DNA of 64,000 nucleotides. Origin: Kappaphycus alvarezii (lineage: Eukaryota; Rhodophyta; Florideophyceae; Gigartinales; Solieriaceae). The notes under the pieces were generated by a model. That model worked only from the letters and a program-made list of their open reading frames with translations, did not search any database and was not told the DNA's origin. Location of the stretch: positions 248,001-312,000 of the forward strand of contig NADL03000477.1 in assembly GCA_002205965.3 (NCBI GenBank), given 5' to 3'. This document shows positions 13,710 to 23,640 of this stretch, piece after piece. Every line of letters begins with the position of its first letter. Within the stretch, counting starts at the first letter, position 1. The translations under genes were made by a program, and so were the position numbers.

Positions 13710-15095
13710 AACAAGACACCGACCACTATGAGCCACATAACACTGGCCTAACCAAGCGCAGTGTACTACGGAATGCACAGCGAAGAAAGAACAAAGCAGA
13801 CAAAAACTAGTTTGTAACTTCTTGGGCAGCACAGTAATTACTTCAGCTTTACCACGGGCACCTATTTTACAAAATCCATTCCTCCAGATCGTTGGACACG
13901 TACAAATATATCTAATAGTTAGGTATGAAAAGACCTCCATGCCGTGTGTTTAATATCCGCTACAAGGATTTTGAAGCCCGGAATTGATCCCAACGATTTG
14001 AGGGCGCCGTCATGGACAAGGTGTACAGATATATGTCATGGGTCTCCGGCAAGCTACATAATACTGTGATGCAATCGGAATCCCATTAAAACTAGTACTA
14101 TTCTTTGACAGACGTCAAGTGACGTGTCTGAAGTGAGCGATATTTCGTCAGCCTTGTGAATTGGGTGACTTGAGATGAGCAGAGGATTTTCCTCATGAGA
14201 TTGTAGTCAAACTTACGTGATATTTTAATTAACGATTTGAACGGACATCACATATGGGGATTGAGTATCTGTCTGATGCATATGCAATGCTGACCGCAGT
14301 GCGAAATAGTGTCTGGTGGATCGCATCGCTTAGACCCAATGATATTTTGTGGTATGTGACTGTCTAGGGTGAGTTGTATGGTTCAGAATGTCTCCTACCA
14401 TTTTCGTGGCCAACTAAACGAATTGAACGGTAGTGAGAGTTAGGTAGATTACCGGGATACTTGGGTGTGCACTTAAACTGAGTAAAGGTGAGAATGGAGT
14501 GAGAAAGGTATCACTTCAATCAGACACAAAACATTTTCCCAGCTCAGACCATCGTCAAAAATCTAATCTTTCTAGCCCCAGTTTCCACTTCAGAGCATTT
14601 ACTTCCTCCTCTCTGTGCTCAATCCAAGCCATCAACTCCACTGTCGGACCGGACAGATTTTCCCAATACTTTTTGTTCTCAGTGTACTTCCTCGCCTTTC
14701 CGGCGTCGCAGTCACAGAATTACCACAACAGAAGGAGCCATGCCGAGCTCTACTTACCGTTAAAGTTGAGTACAAACGAATAGTTTCACTCGAGATCGTA
14801 CGCGGTGGGAATCGAACAGTTCCATCCCTAGCAGCAGATTAAAGATACCCAATCGGCGATTTTGCATACGTATACCGAGAAATAATCAAAAGATACACTG
14901 TCTTCCACCTTATGGTATCATGGTATTGCACACAAGCACACCTTCACGTTGGGAACATAACTGGGCCATGCAAGTTTAGCATAACACAGCTACGTTCAGT
15001 GACCATATTTCGCATCCCTTCCACAAATGAGCTACTAAGTGACAATAACCAAGATTCCCTTCGCATCCTTTACGAAGAAATACTTCCAATCGGAT
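13710..15095. other. No recognised gene
   Basis: Several frames of 60-130 codons overlap on both strands (for example 13545-13940 minus and 14499-14783 plus). None shows a family motif. The stretch directly precedes the copia pol remnant and may be its decayed upstream part, but I could not read integrase or protease motifs in it. Confidence 0.4.
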
Positions 15096-15099
15096 ATAC

Positions 15100-16610
15100 T
15101 CGAGAAAAAGCGCAGCGTTAGATGAAGTGAAGCGCACGAAACTTGTTGACCTAGTCCAAAGAGGCAAATTTGGCCTCGCGCTGGAAGAAGAGGTCGGCAA
15201 TCACCCTTGCATAATACCGTGTCGCTTTTTCCTAGTCGTCCAGCACTCGGAGACTCGAAAAATAAAACAAAAGGACCCTTTTTTACTCGGCGGTCACTGG
15301 GATGTAAACTAGGCGCAAATGGTTCACAACGCCACCAACATTAAGCCATCCTCTGTCCGCCTCATACTCTAGTCTTGCAAAAAGTTTGGGCTTTGATGTC
15401 TCTTCATCCGTAGGCAGAGAGTCCAAACTTCAGTCTGCATCTAATCTCCAACATGATTTATCCATTCGCCCCAAAGAACGAGACCTACTGCCGGCAGAAC
15501 TAATTCAAGTTATACAAAAGCTTTATGGGCTAATCGAGCTACAATTACCGCTGCGAAGCATTCGCCAAATTTCACACACACATTCTAAGAATGGAACAGG
15601 CAAACGGATATTTTGCCCTGTCTATTCACAGATGCGTTGACTCACTCGTATTGTTTTCCTGTTCCTATGTTGCTGATGTTATTCAGGCGTAAATCAGTGC
15701 AGAAAAGAGATAAATTTCGAAGCAAATACAAGATCACTCTCAGATAAATCTTTACGATACGCCACAGTTCATCTGCTCCGGTTCTCTCGGTGACACATCC
15801 AATCGAAACCTTCGCTCATTTTCACAAGACCACGACATCCGTAGGCCTGAAATGCTCCCAGCTGATGCAAATTTACTATCTTTCCTCTCAATTCGCGCCA
15901 AAATCATGTGGAAAGTCTACACGAGACCAAATATTACAGGTTCCTCATCTTTTTTGCATATTAAACGACATACACCAAATTTGTTCTGAAATTCTTCAAC
16001 CGTCTAAACCGCATCGTTTGATATCTGAATCCCATATCGGACATGTACCTACAATACCCAAACCTCGACCAGGATTCCATTTTTTGGTCTTATACACTAA
16101 CTCTTTGTTCTCGGACCGCCTACACTATAAGTCAAAGCTTGGATACGTTGTCTGTGTCTCGTAAAAATCGCAGCAATGTGCATTCCTCCATTTTTCTTCG
16201 CAAAAATTGCAGAGAGTTGCGCGATTCAGTATGTAATCGGAGACAATGACCTCCATCGATGGCTTTGAGAATATTTTTATTAACAAAAATGATCTAGAAC
16301 TAATTCCTTCTCGCTAAATCCCCTTACTTATGATTATTAACGACAAACTTCCGTTTGATGTCCTCAGTCGAGCAAGATACACCAAGGATAACAGGGCCAT
16401 GGTCTAAATTGTTTCCTCCCGTGAATCATGCCTTAGCACAACGATATTAAAAGTCGGATTTATGCGCTATGAACACAACCCAGCGGCTGAACTAACTAAA
16501 TCTGACGCCAACGACGCAGTAAATATACTGCTTAAGACTCACAGGCTATCGCATCCCGTTGAACAATACTTCATACGCCGTATTTCTGGCTACTTTCGCT
16601 TTTCTTGTAC
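15100..16610 (+). pseudogene. Dead Ty1/copia-like pol (RT and RNase H)
   Basis: The start of the RT is readable at 15127-15312: LVDLVQRGKF, CIIPCRFFLVVQ, LLGGHWD, in the order of the copia RT. It continues as MVHNATNIKPSSVRLIL (15318-15370) with stops. The RNase H part follows: YTNSLFSD..SKLGYVV near 16090-16150, then IPLLMIINDKLPFDV, RESCL, GFMRYEHNPAAELTKSDAND, and VEQYFIRRI at about 16555. Many stops and frame changes interrupt it. The element family is clear; its edges are not, apart from the shared 3' repeat at 16641. Confidence 0.75.
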
Positions 16611-16640
16611 TTCCGAAGGTGCAGGTGATGGCAACATGCC

Positions 16641-17005
16641 CATAGAAGTCACTCTAACCGCTAATCGACCTAGCTAGACTGTATGTATACATTCACACAC
16701 AGATTGAATTGTAAGTCACGTTCTGCTAGTGTAATTTTATCTTTACAGAAGCACATCTAGAATGGATCCGGGTGCTGGATAGGTCTCCGACGACGCTCCA
16801 CCGTCGCAGTAATTATACCCCTGCAGAGCCCCGACATCGGCCACCTTCCTAGTCCTCGACACGAATCTTACAGGTAAATTAGACTGACTTCATCGTCTGA
16901 TTCTCTCTATGTCTCGCATAACTCCGTTGAGAGTAGTGTTTTGTCTGACTCTGGCCTACATCGGTCTGACCTGGCTGCGTTCCGCAGGTATCACTCAGAA
17001 CCAAG
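16641..17005. repeat. Degenerate dispersed repeat, copy 2, downstream of the copia pol
   Basis: Homologous to 11960-12345 in the same orientation, with matching landmarks. Its position right after an RNase H terminus suggests it is the 3' untranslated region or LTR of this copia family. Copy 1 would then be a second, more truncated insertion. Confidence 0.65.
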
Positions 17006-17900
17006 TCCAACAGAGCGGCTTGGGATACATAATTGATAAATTACTTACAAGCAGAATCTGTTACCCATTAAATCTCATGCTGGTTTACTGCACTATAATT
17101 CAACAATTCGCTACCCCTTCTCGCTTTATTGACAAGTATCCCTTAGTTTAAAAGCATAAAGCACAGATTTCGGAGATATTTTGGTAGGGGATCGAACATT
17201 TAATTATTACAGGGATATTTTAATTGAGTAACGGTTTAGGAAAGGATTTTATGGAAATCAAAGAGTCTACTCACGCACAAAATATGTATGAAAAGACGAA
17301 TAGGTTGTTTAATTGTGTCTGTTTAGTATATAGAACGATTTTTCGTAACTTACGGGGCAGATGGAGCAACTGATGACGTACAATGGTCACAACAGGAAGA
17401 AAAGCCCCAATTATTAGGGTGTTAATGCACTGGATGTATTTTTTCTGTATGGAAATGGACACTTTGACGGTGGGAGGCACGACGGGACTCTGCATATGAG
17501 GATTGGATTGGAGGAGCGTTTGCCAGAGACATTACAAATTGAAGGGAAGAAAACCTTCTTGTACAGAGATTTCGGGTGCAGTTGGTGGTAGTTCTTGGAG
17601 GTTCCGTAGGACAGCAGTCGCCTAAAATCGTTTCAGAGTTCTTTCAGCAAGGTGATGGTTTGGGGACTTGTGGCTGTAGAATGGCTGTTCAAGAAATCAA
17701 GCTATTCTTCAGCGCAATGGATCTTAAGTGGGAGCTGAAGGAGATAGATTCACCAATAGGTGCGCTTTCCAATTTTTCCATGATTCTTCCGAACATCAGC
17801 AGTCGCATGTACACGAACCAGGTATCAAACTTCTGCAACTGTGTACCGCTATTGCTAGAGATTACTTATCTTCAATACAGTAGAAGATTACTGCAGTAGA
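17006..17900. other. No recognised gene
   Basis: Short frames only. A small direct repeat (about 17 bp, AATACAGTAGAAGATTA-like) occurs at about 17873 and 17908. No domain or transposon motif was seen. Confidence 0.4.
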
Positions 17901-17903
17901 ATA

Positions 17904-18287
17904 TTAATACAGTAGAAGATTAAAAGGATGGCCCGCTCCACGGACGTTGCCGGTAGTCCAAAAACCAAGAGGGAGTACAAAGTCCGTGAATGCGAGCTTA
18001 GAAGATTTAATGCGGACTTTTGCAGCAGGTACTAATGAGGTCCGCGCGAGTGGAAGCTCTGTAGGTTTAAATACACAGAATTTCACATTATTTCTCCTCA
18101 GAGAATCAAAAAGACATGAAGACCGACTTATCTTAGTAGCTAGGAGTCCCTCTATATGCGCTGAGACGAATTTATCATCAGTTCGAACTTTTTCCAACTC
18201 TAGCATCTCGTCCAGCTCGTTCCTTTTCATCTTGAAATGCCTTCTTTGCGTCCTGTTCCACTGTTCATCTTGCGTTAAGTTAATCAC
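17904..18287 (-). CDS. Unrecognised 127-codon ORF with a basic/acidic helical segment
   Basis: The N-terminal half is rich in K, R, E and D (FKMKRNELDEMLELEKV), resembling the coiled-coil tail of the Myb/SANT-like gene at 21900-22600. The C-terminal half does not look conserved. It lies upstream of, and divergent to, the Harbinger-like transposase at 19330-20190, which is where a Harbinger accessory gene could sit. That link is inference. Nothing beyond composition supports expression. Confidence 0.25.
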   Translation of the reverse strand: MINLTQDEQWNRTQRRHFKMKRNELDEMLELEKVRTDDKFVSAHIEGLLATKISRSSCLFDSLRRNNVKFCVFKPTELPLARTSLVPAAKVRIKSSKLAFTDFVLPLGFWTTGNVRGAGHPFNLLLY

Positions 18288-18299
18288 GTGAAAATCATC

Positions 18300-19320
18300 T
18301 CATCTATTTTGTTACCCCTGCCTTTATCATCCAACATGCGCTGATGCCTTTGTTTTTTATGAAATATTTGTTGGAGACACTTGTACCCATGCTTCTCATT
18401 TTTTTCAGGTCCCACCATGTTTTGAAGGAAAATTGTCATTTGCACACACTGCTTCCCTCTTGAATCGCGTTAGAAACCCCCAAAGGCACTGTATGAGCTT
18501 TGGAGTCCTCTACTTCCCGCATAATAATAAGATCCTCACAATTTATAGAGAAGGAGTTGCGGCCTCTCATCTCCGCAACATTTCTTTTATGGATAGAAGC
18601 TGCGCGAAACGGAGGACAGTGGGCACTATTTTGAGTATGACGGCAGTGGAAGACGCCTGCAAATGTAGGGGAGGAGGGGAAGGGGAAGAAAAATGCACAC
18701 GACTGAAGTTGCGAACCTTGTCCATGATGATGGGATGGGTTCTTAGTTACCTGGTGCGAAAACGCTTACTACGTCATCTTCTTTTCTCACGCATCTTCAC
18801 GAACAGACCACATTTCAACTAATTACCTCATAATTTTATTGAAATACATACTGAAATCATATTGCTGAAATTTTGAAGTTTTATTTTAAAGTTCAAGCGG
18901 AAAAATTGAAACGTGGAGAGGTTTTATTGCCGCGATGAAAAATCTTGAATTTCAAGCAGATCCATTCGGCATAGAAGTTTAAGAAATATATTTTCGTCCT
19001 TATGTGAGTATTACCGCCCCCTTCATGTTGGGCCAAATACCCTTCAGCCTCTTTCCCTATCCCTACTCTCCGTTCTTTCCATAACATCTCCTCTACTGCC
19101 CTTGAATATGAAGGTAGGTCATCAACAAGACGACACCACGCAGGCAGTGACATGTCGAATCGCTGGCTACACGGCTCTAACGTCATATATTGTCAAGAAG
19201 CGTACAGTTGACCATCTTTCACTGCTCTCATCGGACTATGTACTGCTCAATATCGCGCTTGCAGTTCACCAAGAGGTTGAGGACTCAACTAAGCAGGCGC
19301 GGCGCTCGCAGATGATTGGA
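18300..19320. other. No recognised gene
   Basis: Open frames such as 18433-18822 plus and 18893-19186 minus show no family signature. The 3' end merges into the readable transposase remnant. The 5' part of that transposon, including its terminal repeat, could lie here but was not found. Confidence 0.4.
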
Positions 19321-19329
19321 TTAAGACGA

Positions 19330-20190
19330 GCTTTGAGGAACAACGGCTCTGCTTCTTATCCAGGAATTTCGTGCTCCAGCTGTTTCGGTTTAGGAAGGGG
19401 GACTTGGAGAAGATTGTTTTCTTTCTCGATTGGCCTATTGTAAAGGTACGACCCAAGAACAACCGCTACCGATTCACAGTGATGGCCTATAGCATGCATC
19501 TCCTTGCGAAGTCTGGCGGCACCGAGTCTTTGGAAAGACTTGGAGTTGTTTTTCGGCCTGCATTACTCTCATGTTTCGTAAATCTTCTGGGAGGGACTTA
19601 AGAGATTGGCTGGTGAGCGCGTATAACTTGTGATGGACGATGTACATACGCCGTTCTGGTGTGAGCGATACGCAGACTACGTCGATAGCGTCCACAAGAA
19701 GAGCCACTACATGGATAAAGAGTTGGGGTTTAGGGAGGGTACAAACACCTCTCTCAGACGACCGCGCGGTGCCGACCTTGTCCAGCGTGGGATTTGAACT
19801 GGTCACAAGCGCAAGTAATTCCTCAGATTTCAAGCCTTTACTACTTTTTTTGGTCTCCCCATGCATTTTGCTGGGCCTTTGGAAGGACGAAGGCATAGAT
19901 GGAGTCTATACGTTGGAAGTGGCTTGGAGAACTCTCTCCGTTCAGCCCTGAACCATGACCGCTTGCTGTATGTGTTATACGGGGACTATGGGTACAACCC
20001 ATGAGATTTCCTATTTGCTCCGTTAAGTGGGTCTAATCTTGGCCAGATACAACGTACCCTTAAAATGGCAATGGCCATGAGCAAGGTTACGGTGGAGTGG
20101 TTCTTTCGCTAGGTCAAGCGTTACTGGAATTATGTTGACATTTAGAAGTTGTCGGAACCAAAAAGGTCCTCCTTGCATCTTGAAATCCAT
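19330..20190 (+). pseudogene. PIF/Harbinger-like DDE transposase remnant
   Basis: Across three frames the region reads in the order of a Harbinger nuclease: FRFRKGDLEKIVFFLDWP (about 19385), SLWKDLELFFGLHYSHVS (about 19525-19590), a GFREGTN stretch where the family has FIDGT (about 19720), FLRFQAFTTFFGLP and FAGPLEGRRHR (about 19820-19900), LLYVLYGDYGYNP (about 19960), and VEWFFR-VKRYWNYVDI (about 20090-20150). The first catalytic Asp of FIDGT is not preserved, and several stops occur. It is dead. Harbinger elements normally carry a second Myb-like gene; a candidate lies at 21900-22600. Confidence 0.7.
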
Positions 20191-20589
20191 CCTTGACCAA
20201 TCTTTCTACCTTTTTTCTTTCCAAAACAAAATTCTAAATATCTTTTTCCTTTATGAATTCAAATTAACTGTACAACTCTATTTTCTATTTTATGTTTGAA
20301 GATTTAGTCCTCCTTCTTCAAAGAGATGCCTTTCAATTAGTGGTCACTTCGCCTTCCAAATTCAGTTCCGATATTTTATCACACAGATTTTTATGATGCC
20401 CCGAATTCATACAAATTCAAAGCCGCAGTATCAACTCGCATTTTTGTTGACCAAGACCGTGATGATTACCGAAGAGATGCCCCTATGCAAAGTTTTATAG
20501 CATTTCCACTGAAGCATCACTCCTAAAACCAACAATTCGATAAGCTGATTACCCTTTTTGTCAACATTCGCAACCCCGCTCACCCCTTT

Positions 20590-21130
20590 TCCAGAAATAT
20601 GACGTAATAAATCGCCCCTCTGTCCCTATCTCCAAAAACCGCCCTCCCCGTCCCTTCAATGGCCTCCGTCTCGCTGCCTACGGGCCAACCGATGCCGACG
20701 ACTTCCTCCGGCGGCAAACTAAGGAAAAGATCATCGCGTTCGTTCGCCGCCTCTTTATAGAAGAAAAGGCAAGGGAGGTAAGTGAGAATGAGGCTGAGAC
20801 CGTCTAAGAGGAGAGTGGGGACTCCTTCGAGGAATGGGTAGTCCCTGAGCTGGGTTATGGGACTCAGGAAAAGGATGAGGAGAACTGGGATGGGATGGAA
20901 GATCGGTCCATGGGGAAGAGGTGAAAGTGCAGACATTGGATCGGAGCTCCCAGAACTTTGGGGTGGGACTAGAGCTATGAATATAGGACCAGGCAGTACC
21001 GGTCATAGAAGTGGATAAAAATATCTTCAGTGGTCTATAGATTTCAGGAGAGGCCACAGGAAGCTGCGAACTGCTCGAGGGGATATTTTTGGACTGTATG
21101 AGTAGCATGGATATTTTGCAGGAGCTGCTC
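20590..21130 (+). pseudogene. LTR-borne conserved ORF, copy 1 (unknown function, broken)
   Basis: Frame-corrected reading gives KNRPPRPFNGLRLAAYGPTD near 20635-20695, then FLRRQTKEKI. An acidic middle with SFEEWVVPELGY follows at about 20830. The C-terminal block LDCMSSMDILQELLGS is at about 21090-21135. The same three blocks occur at 58661-59210 (NGLVLAAYGPMDANDYLR, SFEAYVVPNYVY, DCLGEMDILGEIF) and, for the C-terminal block, at 56854-57051 minus. In each case an LTR of one gypsy family follows directly in the same orientation. Stops (for example near 20803 and 20921) break this copy. I do not recognise the protein family. Confidence 0.65.
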
Positions 21131-21149
21131 GGTTCTAGCCTTCAGAATG

Positions 21150-21598
21150 AGGATTGTAAGGAGTAGATGTAGATATTTATTGGAAGTATCTTATTGCTAG
21201 TCTCTATCGTCCACATGATTTGTTTTAGTGTATTTTATGGTATTAAAGGTGCGTTCTTGGGTCTTTAGGATTAGTCGAAAAGTCTATATGAGCTGATTAA
21301 ACTGCTTCCTCCTTGAGAGGTCAAGCAAGTTGGCAGACAACTTCAAGCCCAGTCCCAAATAGTTACGAAGTTGAGAGTTAGCTTCAGACCCAAAAAGCGT
21401 TTATTTTAAGCTCTTCACTGAGCATAGGTGGTAGCCCCTGCCCCTTTTATACTCATTCATTATCCTTGACCTGTCGTTCTCATCCACCTCCTTTGGTTCT
21501 AACAACTATACCACGGTAGCACTTTTGTCGCTTGCAAAACCTCCTTCTTGGGGTAGTTGCTTCTGGGGATCTCTTCTCCCGCCGATTCATCCTTATCA
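21150..21598 (+). mobile_element. Gypsy family A LTR, R/U5-like part (copy 1)
   Basis: It matches the LTRs at 41110-41831, 56408-56850 (minus), 59215-59745 and 62426-63146. Shared parts are GTCTATAT-AGC (TATA box), AACTGCTTCCTC, GAGGTCAAGCAAGTTGGCAGAC, TAGCACTTTTGTCG and the terminal TATCA at 21598. No primer-binding site or gag follows, so it is a solo LTR or a fragment. The LTR probably starts upstream of the ORF at 20590. Sequence 21600-21890 has no recognised feature. Confidence 0.75.
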
Positions 21599-21899
21599 GA
21601 AGTCTCTATGAATCAAGGAGTCGGCCTTTGGAAGAGTCTACATTGGCACTGTCCTGTTTTCGAACGCGCGAAATTTTCTATATCCCAACACCATCACGCA
21701 GTACTTCGGTTGCGCTCCGCCTTCTTCAGAGGACGGCGTGAATCATCTCTACTGAGGAGGGTGCAGCCTCTTGGGGTCCGAGGAGAAGCACCTACAGCAC
21801 GGGCGGCCGGGGGCGGGCTCTGTAAGGTCTCTTTACGCGGCGCCACTGGCGCCCCTTATTCCCAAGTAAAGGTGAGCCTTTAATGCACCGTCCTCATAG

Positions 21900-22600
21900 C
21901 TAGTGGTCGGTCTTCATATTGGAGACTATTTGGCGAACCAGCCCCAGGACGACTTTAATCTGCTTAGTCTTCTGCCCCATGACACGCTCTGTTCTTTCGC
22001 GGTGGGAGTACAGCTCGTCGGAGCGCGCTTTGTAGTCCGCATCGAGTCGTTTGTCTTCTATCACGCGCTGTACAGTCCGCGCCTCTCGATCCAGCTCCCT
22101 GTGCTTGTCCTCTCTCTCAAACCGCTGGCGTTCAAAGTCAAAAGGTTTCTTGTCGATCTTGAAACGGCTCCATTCAGATTCACGCGGTGCAAAACCGATG
22201 GTCGTAATCATTTCTCCGAGATTCAGCTTATGCTTGTTGTTTGGAGAGAGTTTATTCCCTGACAATGACGCGCGCGAGCTACTGTTCCCTTTCTCTATGT
22301 CCTTGCCCTCTCTTTTGCTCTTTCCAGTCAGCATGGGCAACACCAGATCCTAAGCAGCCTCCAGTTTCTTGTTTTTCTGTTGGCCTCGTTTGCGCACTGT
22401 GCGCTGCTTTATAGCGTACAAGTTCTCCTTGGCCTCCAGCATGTGACCCAAGAGATGATCCAGCTTTCCCACCTCCCCACGCACCCCGACACGGCCTTTT
22501 CTGTTGCATCGCGGCGCGCGTAGTCCTCGAATAGTTAATTGAAGCGGGCTAGCAAATTCTTCCGAGTGATTTTGTGCGGAAAGTGTGGGCTGACATTGGC
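21900..22600 (-). pseudogene. Myb/SANT-like DNA-binding accessory protein with coiled-coil tail
   Basis: Read on the minus strand, the N-terminal part (22600-22353) has the pattern of Myb/SANT-like transposon proteins: KNLLARFN-LFEDYARRD, then RGEVGKLDHLLGHMLEAKEN. A TAG at 22350-22352 interrupts it. The frame then stays open to 21900 and encodes a charged helical tail (FDFERQRFEREDKHRELDR, RTVQRVIEDKRLDADYK), likely a coiled coil. Such proteins accompany Harbinger-like transposases, and one lies at 19330-20190. It could instead be a host gene. At least one stop and one frame change are present. Confidence 0.5.
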
Positions 22601-22677
22601 CTTGAGAGCCGGTTTGTAAAGGCCAGGGATGGTGTCCCTGTGCGGCGCAACGTGCGCTTCAGCAGCGAAAACGTGTA

Positions 22678-23055
22678 GGTACAGTACAGTACAGTACCAA
22701 ACCGTGCTATCAATGCACAGGTGGAAAAAAATCACAGCCATTTTCCTAGCCAATGGGAAGAGGAATGAAAAGAGATCCACCTGCATTGCTGTCTTCTTCC
22801 TTGCAAAAAGACCTCAACGACTGTACGGTATGACTCGTGCCGCGCGATGGCAACGCAGCGTCCTGCCACGAGTTGAAAAAATCTCCGCCCGCCACCCGCA
22901 ACATGACGCACAGCATGGATGTACTGTACTGTACTGTACCATACGTCACCTGCAAACCAATAAACAAAATCCACCATCCGGCAGCTCACCGCCCGCTCCC
23001 AAGCGAGTGCAACTCTCCTGCCCGCCGTTCCATTCCATTCCACCGTCCATCCGCC
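22678..23055 (+). promoter_or_regulatory. Upstream region of the TIR-NB-ARC-WD40 gene with inverted (TACAG)n repeats
   Basis: A (TACAG)3-type block lies at 22678-22698 and its reverse complement, (TACTG)3, at 22920-22940, 221 bp apart. CCAAT-type boxes are at about 22748 (AGCCAATGG) and 22957 (ACCAATAA), and a TACGTCA motif at about 22942. A C-rich leader leads to the ATG at 23056. Promoter identity is inferred from position; the repeats are directly visible. Confidence 0.45.
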
Positions 23056-23640
23056 ATGTCCCACGACTACAAGGTCTTCATCAGCCACGCCGGCGAGGAC
23101 AAGTCCACCATTGCCATCCCCCTCTTCCACGCCCTGCACCACCATGGCGTACCCGCCTTTGTGGACCAGACGGCTCTCCCCCACGGCGAAAATGCCCCGC
23201 AACAAATGATCCGCAACATGCTCACTGCCCCCGTCGGAGTCTTCATCCTCAGTCATCACTTTCTCGCCAAGAAATGGCCCATGAAGGAGCTCCTCTGCTT
23301 CCTCGACCGCGTCGACACCGCCCGCAACCAGCAGGTCAACGCCCCTCTTTTGATACCCGTCTTTTATCGGATGACCGTCCAAGACTGTACCTCCCTCAAC
23401 TCTTCAAGGCCGAGGACCACGACGGCAAGAGTATTTTCGAGCACTCGGGCTTCAACGACCGCTGCGAAGCCGGGGAAACCTCCAGGGCCCAGGTCCGTAC
23501 CGCCATTTCCAGACTTTCCAAGTACACAGGCATCGAAAACAGCGAGGCCGCCACAAACCAACCCTACCCCTCCATGGCTCCAATTCGCACTCGCTTGGTC
23601 CACCGTATCGCCGCAATAGTCGCAGACGCCACCTCTCGCC
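23056..23640 (+). CDS. TIR domain segment of the STAND gene
   Basis: Residues 5-15 (YKVFISHAGED) are the first strand and box 1 of a TIR domain. W74 and E78 in KKWPMKELLCF match the WCxxEL motif, whose Glu is the catalytic residue of NADase TIRs. IPVFYR is the box 2 strand. The frame then shifts at about 23385 (consistent with loss of one C in a CC pair) and continues as LYLPQLFKAEDHDG, SRLSKYTGIENSEAATN and HRIAAIVADATS, the usual C-terminal helix region. A second -1 shift at about 23655 leads into the linker SDPAQQPPPRRDSFSPYFLD. An ATG at 22629 in another frame was rejected as start, since the TIR frame has its own ATG at 23056. Confidence 0.85.
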
